DNA of 64,000 nucleotides from Butyrivibrio sp. VCB2006 (GTDB taxonomy: Bacteria > Bacillota > Clostridia > Lachnospirales > Lachnospiraceae). Each line of letters starts with the position of its first letter. Position 1 is the first letter of the stretch. The notes beneath the pieces were generated by a model. The model was not told the DNA's origin. It made no database searches and saw only the letters and a program-made list of their open reading frames with translations. A program made the translations under genes and the position numbers. The DNA is taken from positions 1 to 64,000 of the forward strand of contig NZ_ATVX01000020.1 in the NCBI RefSeq assembly GCF_000420945.1, given 5' to 3'. Shown here in pieces: positions 29,229 through 38,048 of this stretch.

Positions 29229-30647
29229 ATGAGATTTAAAAAAGTTTTGGCAAGTGCTCTTGCAGGCGTTATGACGCTTTCTCTTGCAGCTTGCGGAAGC
29301 GATGGCTCTGCAGCAGCACAGACTTCAGCAAATTCTGAGACAGCACAAGCAGCTGACAACACAAATACTGAGTCCGTAGGAACAAGCGGTGAAAAGCTTG
29401 TTATCTGGACTTTGGCAAAAGACCTTCAGACCTTCGCAGAGAAGTATGTTGAAGATCATGATGTTCAGATTGAGACAGTAGTAATTGAGCCGGCTGACTA
29501 TGTGACCAAGGTTCAGACAGCTCTTAACGGCGGACAGACCACACCCGATATCATTGTAGGTGAGCCTCAGATGCTTGAGGACTTCTATGATGCAGGATAT
29601 TTTGAGGACCTTAACCAGGCACCTTATAACGCTCAGGATTATGCTGATCAGATTGTTGATTATGTATGGGAAGTAGGACAGGATGCAGAAGGTATTCAGA
29701 GAGCTATTTCTTATCAGATCACACCAGCTGGTATCTACTACAGAAGAGATATCGCACAGGAAGTATTCGGCACAGATGATCCTGCAGAGGTTGGTAAGCT
29801 CTTTGCTGACTATCCAACAATACTCAGCACAGCACAGAAACTTAAAGACAACGGCTACAGAATCTTTGCTTCAGATGCAGAGATGGGTTACTTCTCAGGA
29901 GATACAGCATGGGTAGTAAATGACAAGCTTAACCTTGATCAGGCTCGTCTTGATTACATGGATCTTGTTTGTGATCTTTATCAGAACGACCTTACAGCTT
30001 ATGCTAACCAGTGGTCAACACCTTGGTATCAGGCTATGGCTGGAGAGGTTCCAATTCTTACAGCAGAAGTTCAGAGCTATGCTGATGATTCAGTTAACGT
30101 ATGGGATGCAGAAGCATTCGCAGAGGCAACCAAGGATCTTGCTACAACACAGGTATTTGCATTTGGACTTCCAAGCTGGGGAGTACTTACTCTGAGAGAC
30201 AATGTTGGTGAAACATCAGGCAAATGGGGAGTATGTTCAGGACCAGCTTACGGTTTTGGAGGGGGCACTTTCATCGGCATTTCAGCGATGTCAGAGCACA
30301 AGGACCTGGCTTGGGACTTCCTTAAGTGGGTAACACTTGATGAGAACACTGCAGAGTGGTGGATCGAGAAATCAGAAGGTGACACAGTTTCACTTGTATC
30401 TGTTCTTGAGAAGCACAAAGACGACGAGAATGCAGTATATGGCGGACAGCACCTCTACAGCTTCTGGCAGGAGCAGGCAGCAGGCATCGACTACTCCAAG
30501 GTTACACGTTACGACAAGATCGTTAACGATGCATGGGGAGCAGCTTGCACAGCAGTTAAGACAGGCGAAGCTGACAAGGAAACAGCTATAAACGAATTCT
30601 ACGATGTAGTTGAATCTACATACCCAGAAATTCAGATTGAGCGCTAA
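29229..30647 (+). CDS. Sugar ABC transporter, extracellular binding lipoprotein
   Basis: This is a family 1 solute-binding protein of 472 residues with signal peptide and lipobox LAAC (Cys22). It is followed by a Ser/Ala/Thr linker and VIWTLAKDLQTFAEKYVED, the usual first strand and helix of these proteins. Later conserved parts include PDIIVGEP, GIYYRRDI and WDFLKWV. It captures a carbohydrate outside the membrane for the two permeases that follow. The ligand is unknown. GGAGG precedes the ATG, and a hairpin separates it from the permease genes. Confidence 0.9.
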   Translation: MRFKKVLASALAGVMTLSLAACGSDGSAAAQTSANSETAQAADNTNTESVGTSGEKLVIWTLAKDLQTFAEKYVEDHDVQIETVVIEPADYVTKVQTALNGGQTTPDIIVGEPQMLEDFYDAGYFEDLNQAPYNAQDYADQIVDYVWEVGQDAEGIQRAISYQITPAGIYYRRDIAQEVFGTDDPAEVGKLFADYPTILSTAQKLKDNGYRIFASDAEMGYFSGDTAWVVNDKLNLDQARLDYMDLVCDLYQNDLTAYANQWSTPWYQAMAGEVPILTAEVQSYADDSVNVWDAEAFAEATKDLATTQVFAFGLPSWGVLTLRDNVGETSGKWGVCSGPAYGFGGGTFIGISAMSEHKDLAWDFLKWVTLDENTAEWWIEKSEGDTVSLVSVLEKHKDDENAVYGGQHLYSFWQEQAAGIDYSKVTRYDKIVNDAWGAACTAVKTGEADKETAINEFYDVVESTYPEIQIER

Positions 30648-30670
30648 TCCTTAAAACTTAATCTATACAT

Positions 30671-30705
30671 TCGGGGCACTGCTGTGGTTGGCGGCAGCGC
30701 CCCGA
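30671..30705 (+). promoter_or_regulatory. Intergenic hairpin between binding protein and permease genes
   Basis: TCGGGGC (30671-30677) pairs with GCCCCGA (30699-30705), with inner pairing of GCTG and CAGC. Such stems downstream of a binding-protein gene often protect its message so that it is made in excess. The following bases are A-rich, so full termination is unlikely. Confidence 0.6.
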
Positions 30706-30755
30706 AAATTACTATGAATGGAGAGAGTTAGTAGTAATTTACTTGGGAGGAAAAT

Positions 30756-31673
30756 ATGGCAGTAGCAAAAAAGAGAATGAAGAATAGGAACAACGCAGCA
30801 TATCTGTTTGTGCTTCCTTTCATCATTGTTTTCCTGATCTTTAGTGTTTATCCTGTTTTCAGGACACTTTTTCTAAGCTTTACCACTTATAAAGGCTATG
30901 GCGAACCAGGGTTTACAGGCCTTGCCAATTATATAAGAGTGGTAAAAGACAAATTCTTCTGGCGTTCACTTTATAACACAGTCAAAATGTGGTCTCTTAA
31001 CATCGTTCTTCAGCTGGGACTGGCATTTCTTCTGACAATTGTATTTAGTGACATCAAGTACAAGATTCGCGGACTTGCAATCTTCCGTGCAGTGTATTAC
31101 CTGCCTAACTTAATAGCAGCAACATCAGTTGCTTTCCTGTTCAAGACACTTCTTGACTGGAAATACGGAACAGTTAACCAGATCCTTCTTGCATCAGGCC
31201 TTGTATCGGAGCAGATCAACTGGCTTGGACAAAGATCTACGGCCTGGGGAGTAATATCTGTAATTCAGGCATGGATGTGGTTTGGAAATTCATTCATTAT
31301 TTTGATGGCCGGAGTTCAGGGAATTCCAAGTGATTACTTCGAAGCAGCAGCAATAGACGGAGCCGGTAGATGGAAAGTTTTTGGAAGCATCACCCTTCCT
31401 CTTTTACGGCCTATCCTGTTGTATGTTGCAGTCACATCCCTTATCGGAGGCCTTCAACTTTTTGACCTGCCATTTCTTATGAACGGCGCAGGAGGCCCTT
31501 CTACTGCAGGTGATCCCGGCGGATCACTTCAGACAGTAGTAATGTATTTGTACAAATTTGGATTTGAAACACGTCAGGTCGGCTTTGCGTCTGCAATTGC
31601 CTATACCCTGTTCTTTATAATACTTTTTATTTCTGTAATGGAATTTAAATTCCTGGGTGGAAAGGAGGAATAA
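30756..31673 (+). CDS. Sugar ABC transporter permease (MalF type)
   Basis: This is an inner-membrane permease of 305 residues with six predicted helices. The coupling loop EAAAIDGAGRWKVFGSITLPLL is the EAA motif that contacts the ATPase. The N-terminus (VLPFIIVFLIFSVYPVFRTL) is typical of MalF/UgpA-like permeases. GGGAGG precedes the ATG. No ATPase gene is nearby, so a shared MsmX-like ATPase elsewhere is likely. Confidence 0.92.
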   Translation: MAVAKKRMKNRNNAAYLFVLPFIIVFLIFSVYPVFRTLFLSFTTYKGYGEPGFTGLANYIRVVKDKFFWRSLYNTVKMWSLNIVLQLGLAFLLTIVFSDIKYKIRGLAIFRAVYYLPNLIAATSVAFLFKTLLDWKYGTVNQILLASGLVSEQINWLGQRSTAWGVISVIQAWMWFGNSFIILMAGVQGIPSDYFEAAAIDGAGRWKVFGSITLPLLRPILLYVAVTSLIGGLQLFDLPFLMNGAGGPSTAGDPGGSLQTVVMYLYKFGFETRQVGFASAIAYTLFFIILFISVMEFKFLGGKEE

Positions 31674-31676
31674 CAA

Positions 31677-32504
31677 ATGGCCAAGAATATCAAAAGAATA
31701 ATTCTCTATGTTTTACTGATCGGTCTTGCCTTTATGTGCCTTCTTCCCTTCTGGCTTATGATCGTCAATGCCACCAGATCAGGTGTAGAAATAACACATT
31801 CATTTTCCTTCCTGCCGGGAAAGAGCCTAAAGGACAACTGGGTAGTGTTATTTGATTATGTAAATCTATTTTTAGGACTGTTTAACAGTGTTAAAGTGGC
31901 TTTCCCGGCAACTCTCCTTACTGCATACTTTTCTGCCATTACAGCCTTCGGAATGGCTATGTATGAGTGGAAGGGAAATAATCTTTTATTTAAGATTATT
32001 GTTGTTTTCATGATGATACCAGGGCAGCTTTCGCTCATTGGTTTTTATAACCTTTGCCAGAAGCTACATCTGATTGATTCCTATATTCCGCTTATTATTC
32101 CGGCTATGGCTTCTCCCGGTATAGTGTTTTTTCTTCGACAGTATGTTAAGGCTACACTTTCCAAGGCACTTATGGAAGCAGCAAGAATTGACGGAGCTTC
32201 AGAAATTCATATTTTCCATAGGATTGTGTTACCAATTATGGCACCGGGTATAGCAACAATGTCAATCGGAGCTTTCATCGGTAACTGGAATTCATATCTG
32301 GTTCCTCTTATCCTTCTTAATACGCCAAGGAAAATGACGCTTCCTGTTATGATATCTACTCTTAATGCAGCTACAGATCTTCAGAAAAATCAGGGAGCAA
32401 TCTACCTGGGAGTAGCAATTTCGGTTGTTCCTATAATGATCGTGTTTGCATTCTGCTCCAAGTACATCATCAGCAGCATATCTGCTGGAAGTGTAAAAGA
32501 ATAA
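31677..32504 (+). CDS. Sugar ABC transporter permease (MalG type)
   Basis: This is the second permease subunit, 275 residues and six helices, with the EAA loop EAARIDGASEIHIFHRIVLPIM. The GIVFFLRQYVK stretch before the loop is usual for MalG/UgpE-like subunits. It starts 3 bp after the first permease gene, behind GGAGGAA. Confidence 0.92.
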   Translation: MAKNIKRIILYVLLIGLAFMCLLPFWLMIVNATRSGVEITHSFSFLPGKSLKDNWVVLFDYVNLFLGLFNSVKVAFPATLLTAYFSAITAFGMAMYEWKGNNLLFKIIVVFMMIPGQLSLIGFYNLCQKLHLIDSYIPLIIPAMASPGIVFFLRQYVKATLSKALMEAARIDGASEIHIFHRIVLPIMAPGIATMSIGAFIGNWNSYLVPLILLNTPRKMTLPVMISTLNAATDLQKNQGAIYLGVAISVVPIMIVFAFCSKYIISSISAGSVKE

Positions 32505-32513
32505 ATAATACAT

Positions 32514-32547
32514 AAGCTAAGATAGGCACATGCCTGTCTTAGCTTTT
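32514..32547 (+). terminator. Probable terminator after the permease genes
   Basis: AAGCTAAGATAGGCA (32514-32528) pairs with TGCCTGTCTTAGCTT (32531-32545), with one G-T pair. The T-run after it is short, so termination may be partial. Confidence 0.65.
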
Positions 32548-32560
32548 AGTGCTTTATCAC

Positions 32561-32595
32561 GATGACTTTCTATTATCCAGATGAAATGCTATTAT
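32561..32595 (+). repeat. Two imperfect direct repeats upstream of the second binding-protein gene
   Basis: GATGACTTTCTATTAT (32561-32576) and GATGAAATGCTATTAT (32580-32595) agree at 12 of 16 bases, spaced 19 bp. Direct repeats of about two helical turns are the usual binding sites of AraC-type regulators such as the one at 36035. Confidence 0.4.
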
Positions 32596-32651
32596 GTTTA
32601 GATAAAAAATGATAGTTTCCAAAATAATGGTATGCAATTCGAGGCTTTTTT

Positions 32652-34262
32652 ATGAAAAAAATGATTCAATGTAGCCTTGCAATCTTTGCTGCATCTGCAT
32701 TTGCACTTGCTGGTTGCCAAGGCACCATGCAAGCTTATCAGGGCTCTGAGAATACTGAAATAAATAATGAAGTTTCCAATTCGGACAAGGTGACATTGGA
32801 CTGGTATATCAACTTCTCCTGGTTTAATACCAAGTGGGGAGATAATGCCGTGTCCCAGGCAATCACAGATCAAACAGGGGTAAATATCAACTTTATTTCG
32901 CCTCTCGGAAACGCGGAAGAAAAGCTTAATTCACTGATTTCATCCGGAAATCTCCCTGATCTAATAACTCTCGGATGGTGGGAACCCCAGGTCAATGAAA
33001 TGATCCAGGGTGATATGGTTTATGCTCTTAATCAGCTTGCAGATGAGTATGACCCATATTTTTACGAGGTTACAGATCCTCAGGCTATTTCCTGGTACAC
33101 TCAGGCCGATGGAAATGTGTATGGCTACCCTTGTTCCTCTGTAACTCCGGATGACGTGGATGGGAATGACAATATCGGATCCAATCAGACCTTTCTTGTG
33201 AGAAAAGATATATATGAGGCCATAGGAAGTCCTGATATGACCACGATCAGTGGGTTTGAGGCTGCAGTTAAAAAGGCTGCCGACATTTTCCCTGAAATAG
33301 ACGGAAAGCCCCTTATTCCTGTGGGAGCCCACATATTTGATGATACTGGAAATGTTTCTTTTGACTTATATCTGCAGAACTTTTTGGCTGTTCCCTATGA
33401 AAAGGACGGGCAGTTATATGACAGGGATACTGATCCTGAGTACATCGAATGGCTCAAGATGTTCAGAAGACTTGGAGAGCAGGGATATTTATCAACTGAT
33501 CTTTTTATAGATCAGAGAGTACAGATGGAGGAGAAGATTGCTGAAGGCAGGTATTTCTGCATGCTCTATCAGTACACAGATATGTCAGCTCAGCAGAAGG
33601 CCCTTTATGCCAAGGATCCAGGCAGCATCTATATCGCTGTTGACGGTCCCAAGAACAGAAATGGAGATGACCACGTACTTCCCACCAACACAGTAAGTGG
33701 ATGGACCATTACCATGGTGAGTAAGAACTGCAAGCACCCTGACAGGGCTATAGAGTTCATAGACTATATGCTCTCGGAGGAGGGGCAGAAAACTGTTTAC
33801 CTTGGTATAGAGGGAGTCACTTACGACGTGGTTGATGGAAAAGAGGTAGTTAAGCCTGAAGTCCAGCACCTACTTGATACAGACAGAGGACAATATGACG
33901 CATTGTATGGGGCAGATGATGCCTACTGGATGTTCCAGGATAATGTAATGCAGCTCAAGTGGAAACAGGAAACAACAGGGCCTACAGATCAGCTTGAAAA
34001 GTGGACTTACCCCTATGCCACCTACACCGGAGTTTATGACATAATCTTGCCGGCAGACACTGAGGATGCCTACACTAACGCGAGGATAGAAAAGCTCTGG
34101 AGCGAGACACTTCAGAATCTCCTGTTATCCAGAAGTGAAGAAGAATTTGATGAGATATTGGATAAGTTCATAGCGGACAGAAACGCCATGGGCTTTAAGC
34201 AATTGCAGGAAAAGAGATACAAGTATGTCGAAAGCGCAAAAGAAAAGCTGGGGCTTGAATAA
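32652..34262 (+). CDS. Second extracellular sugar-binding lipoprotein (LipO type)
   Basis: This is a solute-binding protein of 536 residues with lipobox LAGC (Cys22). The N-terminal strand VTLDWYINFSWFNTKWGDN and the size place it with the large LipO/YtcQ-like binding proteins. These often travel with YesM/YesN regulators in gut and soil Firmicutes. Its end overlaps the kinase gene by 38 bases. It may feed the upstream permeases or sense sugar for the kinase. Confidence 0.85.
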   Translation: MKKMIQCSLAIFAASAFALAGCQGTMQAYQGSENTEINNEVSNSDKVTLDWYINFSWFNTKWGDNAVSQAITDQTGVNINFISPLGNAEEKLNSLISSGNLPDLITLGWWEPQVNEMIQGDMVYALNQLADEYDPYFYEVTDPQAISWYTQADGNVYGYPCSSVTPDDVDGNDNIGSNQTFLVRKDIYEAIGSPDMTTISGFEAAVKKAADIFPEIDGKPLIPVGAHIFDDTGNVSFDLYLQNFLAVPYEKDGQLYDRDTDPEYIEWLKMFRRLGEQGYLSTDLFIDQRVQMEEKIAEGRYFCMLYQYTDMSAQQKALYAKDPGSIYIAVDGPKNRNGDDHVLPTNTVSGWTITMVSKNCKHPDRAIEFIDYMLSEEGQKTVYLGIEGVTYDVVDGKEVVKPEVQHLLDTDRGQYDALYGADDAYWMFQDNVMQLKWKQETTGPTDQLEKWTYPYATYTGVYDIILPADTEDAYTNARIEKLWSETLQNLLLSRSEEEFDEILDKFIADRNAMGFKQLQEKRYKYVESAKEKLGLE

Positions 34263-36057
34263 AGGTTTAAAACTAAATACCAGACTTACGGGCATTGTGC
34301 TTATCTTTGTCATGCTGCCTATCGCTATCCTTGGAGGAATTGTCTTTTACAATATGGAGCAGTCTTCCATAAGAGAAAACGTCAGTTTCATGCAGTCTAC
34401 CATGGAGAGGCGAAGAGACAGTATTTCCAACAATATTGATTCTATAAATATGACCACACAGTTCTTTTTGACCAATGACACCATGAACAATGTGCTTATA
34501 TGCGCCGCACAAAATGGACAGTACAGCACAAGACAGCTCATTGACATATACAGGAATGATGTGGCAGCTCTGGAGAGACTGATAAATAACAACCCGGTAC
34601 TTCACGGAGTGAGGTACTATGCCATAAATGACAATGTTCAGGAAATGATGCCTGTATTATTTACCCACAGCAGAATGAACAATCAGCAGTGGGCACCGAT
34701 TGCAGCTACTGGGGGATGGTTCTTTGACTACAAGGATAATCTCTTTGCAGGCTACGAAGATGCGCCGATGATAGGACTAATAACACCTATATCCGACAGG
34801 CAGCACGGGAGAATCGGAGTCATAGAAGCAAACATGGCGATGCAGACTATGTTTCCCTCAATGTACGAGGATGTGAAGGGCGAAAGCAGCTGCTTTGTAA
34901 CAGATGATGGCAGGATTATCTATGGAAGCAATGAAGATGACAGCATTGCACGGATAGCAACAGAACTTGCAGATATCCTCAAAGAGTCTTCTGAATCAGG
35001 AGATGCATCCAGAATATCAACAAGCTACAAGAAGGAAAAGAAAAGTGTCATATCCGGAATGTATATACCTGAACTTGACGGAACTTTGGTTTCGGTAGAT
35101 GACATCTCAGAGAGCCTTAGCGAGGTATATAAGCTTCGAACAAACTATATCATAGGAATGCTTATAATTCTGGCGGGAATGGCTTTTGTAATAGACGTTG
35201 TGGTCAACCATGTCCTTAAAAAATTCTATGAGGTTCTTGCAACCATCAGAAAAGTCAGAGGCGGTGACCTTGAGATCAGAACCAGGGAAAGTGGAAGAGA
35301 AGATGAAATGGGCGAACTGGCTCATCAGGTCAATAGGATGCTTGATAATATTCAGGAGCTGCTGAAGGAAAACATTAACAGGGAAGTCCTGGTGAAAGAT
35401 TCTCAGATCAGAGCTCTTCAGAATCAGATAAATGCGCATTTTATTTATAACGTCCTTGAGTCCATTAAGATGATGGCAGAGATAAAAGAAGATTATGACA
35501 TCTCAGATGCTATAACAAGTCTTGGTAAACTTCTTAGATACAGCATGAAATGGACCTCGGATACAGTTATGGTCTCAGAAGAAATAGAGTACATAAAGAA
35601 TTACATGGCTCTAATTAACCTTAGATTTGACTATGAGATTTTCTTATCACTGAATATTCCTGATGAGATTATGCAGCAGAGAATTCCCAAGATGTCTTTG
35701 CAGCCTATTATCGAAAATGCCATAGTTCACGGCATTGAAGAACTGGCAGATGACACCACAATTTATGTTAAGGGTATTCCTGATGGTGACTTCTGTACTA
35801 TAGAAATTACCGACAATGGGAAGGGAATGACACCGGAGGAGCTTGATATTCTTAGGAAAAAGATATCCGGAGAGATTAAGACAGCAGGCGGATCAAGCAA
35901 CGGAATCGGTCTTAAGAATGTTCAGGACAGAATACGTATGGAATATGGTGATTATTGCGGAATAGGTGTGGCCACTATGGAAGGGTGCTATACCAAGGTT
36001 TATGTTAAGATTCCTATGAAAAGAGGTTTGTTAAATGCAGACAGTACTGGTGGTTGA
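34225..36057 (+). CDS. YesM-type sensor histidine kinase
   Basis: This is a membrane kinase of 610 residues: helix at about 20-42, an extracellular sensor region of Cache type, a second helix at about 307-328, a HAMP domain, then the His_kinase domain with QNQINAHFIYN. The phospho-acceptor His is near 405. The usual NPHF is NAHF here. The ATPase domain shows the N-box IIENAIVHG, the G1 box DNGKGM and GIGLKNVQDRI. It is paired with the response regulator that overlaps its end by 23 bases. Confidence 0.92.
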   Translation: MSKAQKKSWGLNKGLKLNTRLTGIVLIFVMLPIAILGGIVFYNMEQSSIRENVSFMQSTMERRRDSISNNIDSINMTTQFFLTNDTMNNVLICAAQNGQYSTRQLIDIYRNDVAALERLINNNPVLHGVRYYAINDNVQEMMPVLFTHSRMNNQQWAPIAATGGWFFDYKDNLFAGYEDAPMIGLITPISDRQHGRIGVIEANMAMQTMFPSMYEDVKGESSCFVTDDGRIIYGSNEDDSIARIATELADILKESSESGDASRISTSYKKEKKSVISGMYIPELDGTLVSVDDISESLSEVYKLRTNYIIGMLIILAGMAFVIDVVVNHVLKKFYEVLATIRKVRGGDLEIRTRESGREDEMGELAHQVNRMLDNIQELLKENINREVLVKDSQIRALQNQINAHFIYNVLESIKMMAEIKEDYDISDAITSLGKLLRYSMKWTSDTVMVSEEIEYIKNYMALINLRFDYEIFLSLNIPDEIMQQRIPKMSLQPIIENAIVHGIEELADDTTIYVKGIPDGDFCTIEITDNGKGMTPEELDILRKKISGEIKTAGGSSNGIGLKNVQDRIRMEYGDYCGIGVATMEGCYTKVYVKIPMKRGLLNADSTGG

Positions 36058-37501
36058 GGATGAAAAGCTTATAAGACAGGGCATATCAGCTATGATAAAA
36101 AGGTGTGGTGTTCCTGTTACAGAAGTAATCGAGTGCGCAAACGGTCTTAAAGCCATGGAGATTTTGAGACAAAAGGAAGTGGACGTAATGTTCACTGACA
36201 TAAGAATGCCCAAAATGAATGGAATAGAATTGGTGAAGACAATGCAGGAGCTTGAAAGGCTTCCGATTACAATTGCCGTTAGCGGTTATGATGACTTTTC
36301 TTATGCTGTTGAGATGATGAGGCATGGTGTAAGGGAGTATATCCTAAAGCCTGTGGAGAGAGATAAGCTCAGAGAAGTGATGGAGAAGCTTGAAAAAGAA
36401 ATAAGTCAGAAAAAGGATACTGAGCAGAAGACTGAAAAGCTTGGAAAGAAATTCCTTAAATATATTCTGACAGATGGTGAAGATAATCGCGAAGATATGG
36501 AAATTCTGGGCAAAAGAATAAAAGCGGATGCCGGAGATTCTTTCAACGTCCTTGTGACTACAAGAGATGACGAGGTTCAAAAAGAACTGGTTGATATTGA
36601 ACCGATAGCCGAGATCGAAGGGATGGACGTCTTTATTATCGGAACAGATAAGCTTCAATGCATAAAGAAGAGAATCTGCGATGAGGAGGATGGTTTTGTT
36701 TCCTATGCAGGAATAAGTGATACCTTCAGTGACGTCGGTATGCTTAAAAATGCCTATTTGCAGGCTAAAACAAGAAGAGAAAAAGCTTTTTTTGCAGAAG
36801 AGCCTGTGCTATCCGATAAGGAGATCAAGGTACAGGACGCACTTGCTGAAAACGGCAGAAAGCTTTGCGAAAAGACTGCTGTCAGTGCCAGAGTTCAGCT
36901 TACTGGCACAGATAGGGTAGGAGCAATTGAAAAGGAATGGAATGCCTTTTTTATCGCGGCCAAAAGAAGACTTATAATGCCGGAAGATTTTATATCAGCA
37001 ATGACTCGTTTTACTCAGGAGTATCTTGCTGTATATAAAAGAGATCTGCATGAGAAAATAGGAAATCCCTACTTGCATAATAATTTGTCTGTGTATAAAG
37101 AAATTGTACTTGAGACCATATTTGAAGAAAATAGCAGACTGCTTGATAGAGCTAGTGAGGGTCAGACAGAAAAGAAAATGCTTAAGGCAGTAAACTACGT
37201 CAGGGAGAACTATAACACAGATATCAATATGGCTGTGGTTTCTAACTACGTATCAATGAATTATTCACTGTTTTCGACTGCATTTAAGAATTTTACCGGG
37301 AAAAACTTTGTTTCTTACATCAGGGAACTTAGGATTGATGAAGCCAAGAGGCTCCTAAAAGAAACAGAAATGAGAGTAAATGAGATTGGCCTTAGGGTTG
37401 GGTATGAAAATGACAAGCATTTTATGAAGAACTTCAAAGCATCAGTTGGGGTATCTCCCAGTGAGTTCAGAAGAAACATTCAATTACAAGCTTCCAAGTG
37501 A
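36035..37501 (+). CDS. YesN-type response regulator with AraC DNA-binding domain
   Basis: This 488-residue protein has a receiver domain (residues 1-120) with acidic pocket EDE and phospho-acceptor Asp55 in FTDIRMPKMNG. A middle region of unknown fold follows, then a C-terminal AraC/XylS double helix-turn-helix (about 385-485) with the signature NEIGLRVGYENDKHFMKNFK. It probably activates the adjacent sugar transport genes. Its 3' end overlaps the convergent ANTAR gene by 18 bases. Confidence 0.92.
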   Translation: MQTVLVVEDEKLIRQGISAMIKRCGVPVTEVIECANGLKAMEILRQKEVDVMFTDIRMPKMNGIELVKTMQELERLPITIAVSGYDDFSYAVEMMRHGVREYILKPVERDKLREVMEKLEKEISQKKDTEQKTEKLGKKFLKYILTDGEDNREDMEILGKRIKADAGDSFNVLVTTRDDEVQKELVDIEPIAEIEGMDVFIIGTDKLQCIKKRICDEEDGFVSYAGISDTFSDVGMLKNAYLQAKTRREKAFFAEEPVLSDKEIKVQDALAENGRKLCEKTAVSARVQLTGTDRVGAIEKEWNAFFIAAKRRLIMPEDFISAMTRFTQEYLAVYKRDLHEKIGNPYLHNNLSVYKEIVLETIFEENSRLLDRASEGQTEKKMLKAVNYVRENYNTDINMAVVSNYVSMNYSLFSTAFKNFTGKNFVSYIRELRIDEAKRLLKETEMRVNEIGLRVGYENDKHFMKNFKASVGVSPSEFRRNIQLQASK

Positions 37502-38032
37502 CAGCACCATCTCTGCAGCTTCGACCATATTACAGCCGGATTCCATTGAACATTTCTGAAGGTATTTGTGGGCCTCCGGCTCAGTCATATGGTGCTTTTC
37601 CATTAGAATATCTTTGGCCTTGTTAATGGTCTGTTTATCAGCATCGCTTCTGTTGAGGCGATGCTGTTTGGCTTTCTTACGGGCCCTTGAAACGCCCTCC
37701 ATCATCATATTGATGGTGGAGTAGAGGTTGTCCTTGGTTATAGGCGTAGGAAGGTAGATAAGACGGTCATTGTCTATTCCACTGGGGGCCTTGTCCGGGG
37801 AGGCAATCATGAGCATTTGAAAGTACCCGGGCAGGTCCAAAGCCAGGTCGGAATAGAGCATGTCACTTAAACGGTAGCCACACACGATGACACCGCTTCC
37901 TAAATCTTCCATGGCGGAAAGCGCCTGCATACCTGAGGTGACAGCAGTAATACTGTCAAATCCGCTACGGAGCAATATGCTTTTGAATTTCTGGGCATCC
38001 TCTGCCTTGGCAAAAGCAACAATAATGTTCAC
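37484..38032 (-). CDS. ANTAR-domain RNA-binding regulator with degenerate receiver
   Basis: This 182-residue protein ends in an ANTAR domain (about 120-178, with KAKDILMEKHHMTEPEAHKYL), which binds paired hairpins in leader RNAs and prevents termination. The N-terminal receiver-like half lacks the acidic pocket. It has VCGYRLSDM where a phospho-acceptor aspartate is expected just before YRL, so it is probably not phosphorylated. It starts with GTG behind GAGGAT, 16 bp after glnA, as in clostridial glnA-nitR pairs. The glnA leader carries a fitting hexaloop/terminator structure. Confidence 0.85.
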   Translation of the reverse strand: MNIIVAFAKAEDAQKFKSILLRSGFDSITAVTSGMQALSAMEDLGSGVIVCGYRLSDMLYSDLALDLPGYFQMLMIASPDKAPSGIDNDRLIYLPTPITKDNLYSTINMMMEGVSRARKKAKQHRLNRSDADKQTINKAKDILMEKHHMTEPEAHKYLQKCSMESGCNMVEAAEMVLSLGSL

Positions 38033-38048
38033 AAGCTAAATCCTCTGA

